Shown: positions 16,598 through 23,830 of the stretch, piece by piece
How the letters are laid out: each line of letters begins with the position of its first letter
How positions within the stretch are numbered: position 1 is the stretch's first letter
Assembly (NCBI GenBank): GCA_022826825.1
Contig: JAJDUD010000056.1
Coordinates: forward strand, 54,951-118,950
Length of the DNA stretch: 64,000 nucleotides
Origin: Acidobacteriota bacterium
Lineage (GTDB): Bacteria; Acidobacteriota; Vicinamibacteria; Marinacidobacterales; Marinacidobacteraceae
Direction: 5' to 3'
Made by a program: the position numbers and the translations under genes
The notes under the pieces: generated by a model
Database searches by the model: none
Told to the model about the DNA's origin: nothing
Seen by the model: the letters and a program-made list of their open reading frames with translations, nothing else

Positions 16598-19522
16598 ATG
16601 AAAAGAACCCTTCTCTTTACGCTGCTGGTGGCATGGCCGAGTGCGGCCCTGTCCCAGCAGCTCTACGGACGCCTTGAGGGCGCCGCCACCGACGCGCAGG
16701 GCCTCGCCCTTCCCGGAGTGACGGTCACCCTGGAGTCCGACGAACTCGTCGCTTCGCGGACCGCGACCACCGACGTGGACGGCTCGTACCGCTTCGCGCA
16801 GCTCGTCGGCGGCAGCTACAACCTCACGTTCGAACTCACCGGTTTCCAGACGGTGGTCTTCGAGGAAGTCATCGTCGTCGGCGGTTCGACCTTCGAGGTG
16901 AACGCACCGATGGACATCGCGACCGTCGCCGAGACCGTGACGGTCACGGGCGAGTCGCCGGTGGTGGACGTCAAGTCCACCGGCGTCTCGGCGACCTTCG
17001 ACACCACCCAGCTCGAGGACGTCCCGTCGGCCACCGACATGTGGGCGGTCCTCCAGCAGAGCCCGGGGGTACGGATGCGCGGCTACGACGTGGGCGGGTC
17101 CCACAAGAGCCAGCAGTCCGGCTACGAGACCTTCGGCGTGCGCAACCAGAACCGGATCATCAACGACGGCGTGAACACCACCGAGGGGACCGGCGGCGCG
17201 GGGGGTTACTACGACTTCTACGCGATCGGCGAGTTCCAGGTGTCCGCGCAGGGCGCCGACGTGGAAATGTCCACGCCCGGCGCGCAGGTGAACGCCGTGT
17301 GGAAGAGCGGCGGCAACGACTTCTCCGGCACGGAGCACTTCGCCTACGAGCCGCCCGAGTGGATCAACGACAACATCACCTCCGATCTCGAGAGCCGGGG
17401 CGGAACGTCGGCGCCGGTGATCGAGTTCTACGAAGCCCATCTCGATCTGGGCGGCCCCATCGTCCGCGACAAGGCGTGGTTCTACGCCGCCTACAACCGG
17501 TTCGTCATCGACCGGATCATCTCCGGACAGCCAGAATCGGAAGGCACGGACCTCGGCGACTTCGACATGTTCACCGTGAAGGCGAACTGGCAGATCACCG
17601 ACCGGGACCAGTTCATCACCTTCCACCACTGGTCGCTGAAGCAGAAACCCTTCCGGGGCCTTTCCTCGAACCGCCCGGCGGAATCCATCCTGGCGCAGGA
17701 CTCCTGGACCTGGCTCCACAAGGCCGAGTGGCAGCGGGTGTGGAGCGACCGTCTCTACAGCAACATCCAGGTGAACCACTTCGGCTTCGGCTGGCCGATG
17801 ACCCCGGCGGTGGATCCGGCGACGAGCCCGCCGCGGCTCGACGAGGGGTCGAACATCTGGTCCGGCGCCGGCTGGAGGCCCTTCACCTTCAACCGCTGGA
17901 AACCGCATTCGACCGGCCAGTTCAACTACTACCTCCCCACGGCGAGCGGCAGCCACGACTTCAAGTTCGGCTGGGACTGGCAGATTGACGAGCGGCAGTT
18001 CGGCTGGAACGCCAATTCGGGCGCCGTGCGCTACCTGGACAACAGCAGCCAGGATCCGCCGCGGCCGCTGAACGTGGACGAGATCCGCTTCGAGAGCTAT
18101 CCGAACTTCAACTACGACCGGAACACGCACTACGACTTCTACCTGCAGGACGTGTGGACCATCAACGACCGGCTCACGCTGAACGCCGGCGTGCGCATCG
18201 GTTCTCAGTACATGGCCTACCTGGAATCGAACAACGTGCCCGGCGGTCCCTGCGACGCAGCGCTCGGCTGCCTGCGCGAGATCGCCGACGTGGACCCGAA
18301 CGTCGCGGCGGCGCTGCCCCTGCTGTTCGGTCAGGGCGGGCAGGTGCCGGGCGCGGACGTCATCCGTTGGTGGAACGTCGCGCCGCGCGCCGGTTTCACC
18401 TTCGACGTCACCGGCGAGGGCCGCTCCGTCCTGAAGGGCTACTGGGGCCGCTACTACAACAACATGAACACGGGCATGCCGAACTCGAACCCCGGCGGCA
18501 ACAAGAACGTCGTGTACAAGTTCCTCGATCAGAATCAGAACGGCCTCTTCGACGGGGTGCACGAGCTTGGGGACCGGGTCAGCGGGTCCACCGGCGCCGG
18601 GCTGGGCATCGAGCGCACCGCCCCGGTAGGGACGGCGGTGGACCCGAACCTGACGGTCCCTCACGTGGACGAGTTCAGCCTGTCCGGCGAGCATCAGATC
18701 GGCAGCGACCTGGGCGTCCGGGCGTCGGTCGTGCACAAGCGGCAGACGGGGCATGCCTACGGTCTCGGAACCGCGGCGCCGCTGAACGTGGCTCGCGTCG
18801 GGACGCTCACCAACGTGGTGCAGGTTCCCTGCCCGGCGGCCTGCGAATCGGCCGGATTCGGGGGAACGACGGTGACGGTGAACGGACTGCCCGACGGGGC
18901 CCCGACCAGCCAGGAGCTGATCGCCAACACGCCGGAAGACGAGAGCCAGTGGAACTGGACGACGGTGTCGGTCGGCGTCAACCGCCGCTTCCGCGACAAC
19001 TTCTTCTGGAACGCCTATTTCGACTACCAGTGGCGCCACGAGGCGCGGCGCAGCAACAACGAGTCCACGAGCCCGCTGACGACGGATCCGACGAACGTGG
19101 ACTGGAACTACTCCTACGGTCCCATCCCGCTCGTCCAGGACCTGACGAACTGGCAGGGCAAGACCGCCGGCCGCTACGTGTTCCCCTACGACATCGGCGC
19201 CGCCGCGACCTTGCGCGTCCTGAGCGGCTTCAACTGGTCCCCGATCCTGTCCATCGCGGTTCCGAACGCCGGCTCGCAGCGCATCTTCCTGGACAACCTC
19301 GACAACCGCCGTTCCGATACGGTGACCATCCTCGATCTCCGGGCCGACAAGTCCTTCTCGCTCGACGGCCGGGCGGAGATTCAGGTCATGGTTGACGTGT
19401 TCAACGCGCTGAACAACGCCACCGAAACGAACTTCAACATGCGGGTGGGCAGCGCTTACCGCGAACCCATCGAGTGGATCCAGGGCCGCACCATCGGCCT
19501 GAGCGCCCGCCTGACCTTCTAG
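16598..19522 (+). CDS. Oar-like TonB-dependent receptor, paralogue 2
   Basis: Start MKRTLLFTLLVAWPSAALSQQLYGRLEGAATDAQG; same plug motif; C-terminal GRTIGLSARLTF; strongly similar to 13188-16118. Confidence 0.9.
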   Translation: MKRTLLFTLLVAWPSAALSQQLYGRLEGAATDAQGLALPGVTVTLESDELVASRTATTDVDGSYRFAQLVGGSYNLTFELTGFQTVVFEEVIVVGGSTFEVNAPMDIATVAETVTVTGESPVVDVKSTGVSATFDTTQLEDVPSATDMWAVLQQSPGVRMRGYDVGGSHKSQQSGYETFGVRNQNRIINDGVNTTEGTGGAGGYYDFYAIGEFQVSAQGADVEMSTPGAQVNAVWKSGGNDFSGTEHFAYEPPEWINDNITSDLESRGGTSAPVIEFYEAHLDLGGPIVRDKAWFYAAYNRFVIDRIISGQPESEGTDLGDFDMFTVKANWQITDRDQFITFHHWSLKQKPFRGLSSNRPAESILAQDSWTWLHKAEWQRVWSDRLYSNIQVNHFGFGWPMTPAVDPATSPPRLDEGSNIWSGAGWRPFTFNRWKPHSTGQFNYYLPTASGSHDFKFGWDWQIDERQFGWNANSGAVRYLDNSSQDPPRPLNVDEIRFESYPNFNYDRNTHYDFYLQDVWTINDRLTLNAGVRIGSQYMAYLESNNVPGGPCDAALGCLREIADVDPNVAAALPLLFGQGGQVPGADVIRWWNVAPRAGFTFDVTGEGRSVLKGYWGRYYNNMNTGMPNSNPGGNKNVVYKFLDQNQNGLFDGVHELGDRVSGSTGAGLGIERTAPVGTAVDPNLTVPHVDEFSLSGEHQIGSDLGVRASVVHKRQTGHAYGLGTAAPLNVARVGTLTNVVQVPCPAACESAGFGGTTVTVNGLPDGAPTSQELIANTPEDESQWNWTTVSVGVNRRFRDNFFWNAYFDYQWRHEARRSNNESTSPLTTDPTNVDWNYSYGPIPLVQDLTNWQGKTAGRYVFPYDIGAAATLRVLSGFNWSPILSIAVPNAGSQRIFLDNLDNRRSDTVTILDLRADKSFSLDGRAEIQVMVDVFNALNNATETNFNMRVGSAYREPIEWIQGRTIGLSARLTF

Positions 19523-19545
19523 GACCTCCCAGCGCAAGCACCTTC

Positions 19546-19577
19546 AAGGCCCGCCGCCCCGAGGGGCGGCGGGCCTT
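19546..19577 (+). terminator. Rho-independent-like hairpin terminator
   Basis: aaggcccgccgccccgaggggcggcgggcctt directly after the receptor gene; weak T tract. Confidence 0.7.
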
Positions 19578-19653
19578 CTGCGTTGGAACGCCGCTCTCTT
19601 CTGGCCCACATGCGGCCCACAGGGCCATAGTCTGCGTTCCACCGACGCGCGTA

Positions 19654-19905
19654 GTGGCCTGTCCGGCTTGGAACGTCGGGCAGTTCTCCCGGTGGGGCGC
19701 AAGCCTCGCCATCCGGATTCCCAAGCCCGTCGCCGAGCAGTGGGGCGTGCGCGAAGGGGCGGTCGGTGAAATCGTCCCGCGCCGGGACGAGGTGATCCTT
19801 CGGAAACGGCGTTACGACCTCAGCGACCTGGTGGCCGGTATCACCGCGGGCAATCGCCACGGTGAGATGGACTGGGGTGCCGCCGAGGGTGCGGAAGCAT
19901 GGTAG
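19654..19905 (+). CDS. mazE: MazE/AbrB-family antitoxin; start uncertain (in-frame GTG)
   Basis: QFSRWGASLAIRIPKPVAEQWGVREGAVGEIVPRRDEVILRKRRYDLSDLVAGITAGNRHGEMDWGAAEGAEAW; no ATG at the expected position. Confidence 0.8.
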   Translation: MACPAWNVGQFSRWGASLAIRIPKPVAEQWGVREGAVGEIVPRRDEVILRKRRYDLSDLVAGITAGNRHGEMDWGAAEGAEAW

Positions 19906-20241
19906 GGGATTCGCACGTTCCCCCGACGTGGTGATCTCGTCTGGTTGAACTTCAACCCGCAGGCCGGGCACGAACAGGCGGGCCATCGCCCGGCGCTCGT
20001 GCTGAGTCCGCGGGAATACAACGAGAAATCAAGCGTCGCCCTGTTCTGTCCCATCACTTCCACCGTGAAGGGCTACCCCTTTGAAGTCGAGTTGCCGCCG
20101 GGCGGGGTGATCGGAGGGGCCGTTCTCGCCGATCAGGTGTGGAGTCTCGATTGGCGCCCGCGCCGCCTGAAGTTCGCGGCCGCGGCGCCGCGGCAAGTCG
20201 TCGCCGAGGTGCTGGGCAAGCTGCGCGCCGTGCTCTCCTGA
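19899..20241 (+). CDS. mazF: MazF toxin with apparent +1 frameshift in a C5 run near its 5' end
   Basis: RRGDLVWLNFNPQAGHEQAGHRPALVLSPREYNEKSSVALFCPITSTVKGYPFEVELPPGG...VLADQVWSLDW. ATG overlapping the mazE stop opens a frame ending in TGA at 19932; removing one C from 19920-19924 joins the frames. Confidence 0.75.
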
Positions 20242-20272
20242 GACCGTCGCGGGGCGATCCAGGCGACCGCGG

Positions 20273-21454
20273 CTACATCCAGTCCGCGAGAACGTCGGGT
20301 GCGCCAATGGGCGCCGCACGCACATCTCCGTCGCCGAGCGGGTACTCGTTGGGCGCGCGGCAGAAAATGGTCATCGCCCGGACCGAGCCGATTGGCAACT
20401 GACCGCCGACCCGCCGCAGCGCGGCAGCGTCGCGCGCACCGGGGTGTTCGCTCCACTTGGCGTCCGCCAGCCGGAAGCGCCCCCCGCGGTGGAGCAGGAA
20501 GTCCGCTTCGCGGCTCCGGTCCCGATAGAAGTGGAAGTCCCAGCCTCCCCGCCGGTTCGCCTGCGCGCGGCGCAGCTCGGAGCACACCAGCGTTTCCCAG
20601 AGCGATCCGGCGAGCGGCGATCCGTGAAGATCGTCAGGCGAATGGATACCGCACAGGAAGGCCGCAAGTCCGGCGTCCCGGAGGTACAGCTTTGGCTGTT
20701 TGACGAGCGCCTTCGTCCGGTTCGAGAACCACGGTTCCAGCAGCACGATCTGGTGCGACGCCTCGAGTGCGGAGAGCCAGGCGCCGGCGGTGGAACCGCT
20801 GATGCCGATGTCCCGAGCCAGATCGGCGCGGTTGAGGAGGTTGCCCGAGCGCAGCGCGGCGGCCCGCAGGAAGCGTTCGTGGTCCCGGAGGTTGGCTACC
20901 CGCAGAAACTGACGCAGGTCCCTCTCCAGGTAGGTCAGGACCAGAGATCGGTAGAACTCGCGGACCTCGATCCGCAGGTTCTGGTACAGCTCCGGGAAAC
21001 CCCCGCGCACCAGGAACTCTTCGACGGTAAGCCCGGGATGGGCCCCCCGCGCCTCCGCGAAGGAGAGCGGCTCCAGCTCGTTGACGCTGGCGCGCCCGGC
21101 GAGCGCATCCGAGACCGAACGCATCAGGGCGAGCGGCTGTGATCCCGTGAGAAGAAACGCTCCGGGACGCCCGCGGTCACGGTCCACCGCCACCTTCAGG
21201 TAGCGAAAGAGGCGGGGGGAGTACTGAACTTCGTCGAGGATCACCGGCGGCGGGTATCGCCGGAGAAAGGAGGCGGGGTCGCGCTCGGCCTGTTCCGCCT
21301 CGCTGGGCAGATCCAGGGTGACGAAAGCGTGGTCCGGGAAAAGGCGCCGCATCAGACTCGTCTTCCCGGTCTGCCGCGCCCCGGTCAGGACGACGACCGG
21401 GCGAGTGGCGGCGCGCTCCAGGAGCACCGCCTCGACCTCTCGCTGCACCCACAT
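20273..21454 (-). CDS. AAA ATPase with DUF4143-type C-terminus
   Basis: VVLTGARQTGKTSLMRRLFPDHAFVTLDLPSEAEQAERDPASFLRRYPPPVILDEVQYSPRLFRYLK; C-terminal EADFLLHRGGRFRLADAKW. Confidence 0.9.
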   Translation of the reverse strand: MWVQREVEAVLLERAATRPVVVLTGARQTGKTSLMRRLFPDHAFVTLDLPSEAEQAERDPASFLRRYPPPVILDEVQYSPRLFRYLKVAVDRDRGRPGAFLLTGSQPLALMRSVSDALAGRASVNELEPLSFAEARGAHPGLTVEEFLVRGGFPELYQNLRIEVREFYRSLVLTYLERDLRQFLRVANLRDHERFLRAAALRSGNLLNRADLARDIGISGSTAGAWLSALEASHQIVLLEPWFSNRTKALVKQPKLYLRDAGLAAFLCGIHSPDDLHGSPLAGSLWETLVCSELRRAQANRRGGWDFHFYRDRSREADFLLHRGGRFRLADAKWSEHPGARDAAALRRVGGQLPIGSVRAMTIFCRAPNEYPLGDGDVRAAPIGAPDVLADWM

Positions 21455-21527
21455 CGTGCGAATTCTACGATACTGTCGAACGAATTGCCTTCCTCAGATG
21501 CGAGATTGCCCCACCGCGTGCAATCGA

Positions 21528-21765
21528 GACGCCCGTGCCCAAGACCGTCGCCGAACAACGGAGCGTACGGCAGGGGACGAATCCACAGGCCGGACACGAG
21601 CAGGCGGGCCGTTGCCCGGCCTTCGTCTCGAGTCCGGGGGAATGCGACGAGAAGTCAAGTGTGGGCCTGTTCTTTGCGGTCACCTCCGCGGCAAGTCGTA
21701 TCCCGGGGGAAGCTGAACGCCCTCACCTCCTGAATCCGGTCCGGGGCAATTCAGGAGACCGTTCC
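21528..21765 (+). pseudogene. mazEF relic with internal deletions
   Basis: PKTVAEQRSVRQG (cf. PKPVAEQWGVREG) joined directly to NPQAGHEQAGRCPAFVSSPGECDEKSSVGLFFAVTS (cf. NPQAGHEQAGHRPALVLSPREYNEKSSVALFCPITS); 3' flank also resembles that of mazF. Confidence 0.78.
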
Positions 21766-21787
21766 TGCGGGCGTGTACGAACCGCAG

Positions 21788-22225
21788 TCACAAGACGTTG
21801 ATCGGCACGAGTTCTTCCAGACCAGCGAAGTCGGTGGGGTTCCGCGTGAACAGTGGCAAGCCGTGAGCCACGGCGGTTGCAGCGATGAGGAGGTCGGCGA
21901 ACCGGCGGCGGCTCGCACGACCGCTGCCGCGCATCGTCGCGTAGACGAGACCGTAAGCGCGCGCGACTTCCGCATCGAGCGCAAGCGGGTCCCAGTTTGA
22001 GGCGGCCCACTGCAAGCGGTGTTGGCGACGGCCGCGCTCCTGCTCGTCCGTCGTGGCGTGCGGCCCCGCGGCGAGTTCGGCGAGCGTGATTGCCGAGATC
22101 GCGGTTTCGTCGGGAAGGTCGTCGCCCTTGATCCGATCCAGGTCAATAATGACGGACGTATCGAGCAGGCCACGAGCCGCGCCCGTCATCTGCACGACCG
22201 CCGGAAGGGGTTCAGAGGTCGACAT
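21788..22225 (-). CDS. vapC: VapC-type PIN toxin
   Basis: GLLDTSVIIDLDRI..., AISAITLAELAAGP, FADLLIAATAVAHGLPLFTRNPTDFAGLEEL; overlaps the upstream antitoxin gene. Confidence 0.88.
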   Translation of the reverse strand: MSTSEPLPAVVQMTGAARGLLDTSVIIDLDRIKGDDLPDETAISAITLAELAAGPHATTDEQERGRRQHRLQWAASNWDPLALDAEVARAYGLVYATMRGSGRASRRRFADLLIAATAVAHGLPLFTRNPTDFAGLEELVPINVL

Positions 22226-22457
22226 CCGGAATCACGAACGCATCGAGGTCCGCGCGAAATCGCTCGGCATCGATTCGGGGCGCGTTCAAGGCCGCAGTCT
22301 TGATCACATTCCGGGGTACAAACCGTCGCGCCGCCACCGGCCTCAGCTCGGCGACCGGCGTACCGTTGCGGGTAACGGTCAGTTGCTGGCCAGTCTGCAC
22401 CTGACGCAATATCGCCGCAGAATCGTTACGAAGCTGGCGTTGTGTAATAGTTCGCAT
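22212..22457 (-). CDS. vapB: Phd/YefM (VapB)-type antitoxin
   Basis: MRTITQRQLRNDSAAILRQVQTGQQLTVTRNGTPVAELRPVAARRFVPRNVI; 14-nt overlap with vapC. Confidence 0.85.
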   Translation of the reverse strand: MRTITQRQLRNDSAAILRQVQTGQQLTVTRNGTPVAELRPVAARRFVPRNVIKTAALNAPRIDAERFRADLDAFVIPDVDL

Positions 22458-22465
22458 TGTCGAAT

Positions 22466-22490
22466 TGTAGCAGATGTAGCGTTCTGTAGC
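22466..22490 (-). promoter_or_regulatory. Three GCTACA direct repeats immediately upstream of vapB (candidate operator/-10)
   Basis: Minus strand GCTACAgaacGCTACAtctGCTACAattcgacaATG; repeat starts 9-10 nt apart; last copy forms TACAAT. Confidence 0.5.
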
Positions 22491-22604
22491 ATTTAGAGCC
22501 GTGATTCCGGTTGCCTCCGTCCCCGCCACCAGCCCGCCAAGGCCTGAACGGCGGGAAGCCACTTCCGAGATGCGTTCCCCGGCGCCGCGCGCGCGGCAGG
22601 GAAT

Positions 22605-23723
22605 TTATTCCTGGGCGCGCTCGTACTTGGTGAGACCGCCGCCCGCGGTGGGGCGCGAGGCCGGCCCCTCGGCGACGAACACGTTCCCGTCTTCGTCCAC
22701 CGCGACGCCCTCGCCGGCGACGCCCTGAAGCACGCGGCCCTCGGCCGGGTAGTGCGGGGGAATGAAGGCGGTCACCTTGTCCTCACTGGCGTGGCCGATC
22801 CGGACCCCGTTCAGCCAGCCGTAGTGGTTCGTCTCGGTGGACTCGGAGTCGATCGCGTAGAGCATGTCGTCGTCGGTGATGTACAGCCCGCTGATCCGGC
22901 TGAACTGGAAGTAGGTGTCCAGCAGGTTCCCGTCCTGGTCGAAGATCTGGATCCGGTGGTTGCCCCGGTCGGCGACGAACAGCCGGCCCTGGGAATCCAT
23001 TTCGAGGCCGTGCGGGGTGCGGAACTGGCCGGGCCGGAACCCGATGATGCCCCACTCCTTGATGAAGTTGCCTTCCGAGTCGTACTTGAGGATGCGTCCG
23101 GTGCGCCCTTCCGGCGGGTCCGGGCTCTGGCCGCTGTGGCCGTCGGAGACGAAGATGTCGCCGTTCGGCGCGGTGATGACGTCGCAGGGCTCGTGGAGCT
23201 GTCCGGGGCCGGTGCCCGGCTGCCCGGCGATCCCGAGGCGCATCAGCTCCTCACCCTCGGGGGTGAACTTGATGACCTGGTGTCCCTTGGTGCCGGCCTC
23301 GTTCCCCTGGGAATCCGTGACCCACACGTTGCCGTCATCGTCCACGTGCAGCCCGTGCGGGAGCACGAAGAGCCCGGCCCCGAACTCGGCGAGGAGTTCG
23401 CCCGTGTGCCGGTCGTACTTGAGGACGGGATTCAGGTGGGGATTGTCCTCGCAACCCCCGGCGAGCGCGTTCGCGCCACAGCGGTCATAGACCCAGACGT
23501 GGCCGTCGGGCCCGATGTCCACACCGGCGGTGGAACCCCAGGTCCGGCCGTCCGGGAGATCGGCCCACTGGGTGAGGACCACCGGGTTCGGATTCGGCAG
23601 GTTCCGCTGCACCAGATCGGGGCTCCCGGCCGGTTCCTCCATCTCCGGGGCCGCGGCGCCGCCGCAGCCGTAGGCGCCCAGCGTCAGGGCGCCGGCAATC
23701 ATAAGGATCTTCACATCGCGCAT
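22605..23723 (-). CDS. NHL/six-bladed beta-propeller-type lipoprotein
   Basis: MRDVKILMIAGALTLGAYGCGGAAA lipobox; repeated DDDGNVWVTDSQGN, APNGDIFVSDGHSG, DSQGRLFVADRGNHRIQIFDQDGNLL, DEDGNVFVAEG. Confidence 0.82.
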   Translation of the reverse strand: MRDVKILMIAGALTLGAYGCGGAAAPEMEEPAGSPDLVQRNLPNPNPVVLTQWADLPDGRTWGSTAGVDIGPDGHVWVYDRCGANALAGGCEDNPHLNPVLKYDRHTGELLAEFGAGLFVLPHGLHVDDDGNVWVTDSQGNEAGTKGHQVIKFTPEGEELMRLGIAGQPGTGPGQLHEPCDVITAPNGDIFVSDGHSGQSPDPPEGRTGRILKYDSEGNFIKEWGIIGFRPGQFRTPHGLEMDSQGRLFVADRGNHRIQIFDQDGNLLDTYFQFSRISGLYITDDDMLYAIDSESTETNHYGWLNGVRIGHASEDKVTAFIPPHYPAEGRVLQGVAGEGVAVDEDGNVFVAEGPASRPTAGGGLTKYERAQE

Positions 23724-23830
23724 CGTGTCGCTCCTTGAGAGGTTTGCGGCCTGCCTCCGAGCTGACCGCGCATCGCAGTGTACCCGGGTGGCCGGATGCG
23801 CCGCGCGGCAGGAATTGGGGCGGTCCGCTG

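Noticed and set aside
16484-19537. 1017-aa minus-strand ORF opposite a receptor gene (and the similar 14223-15638 ORF)
   Set aside because: Antisense to convincing TonB receptor genes; composition biased to Val/His/Arg/Glu as expected for high-GC complementary frames
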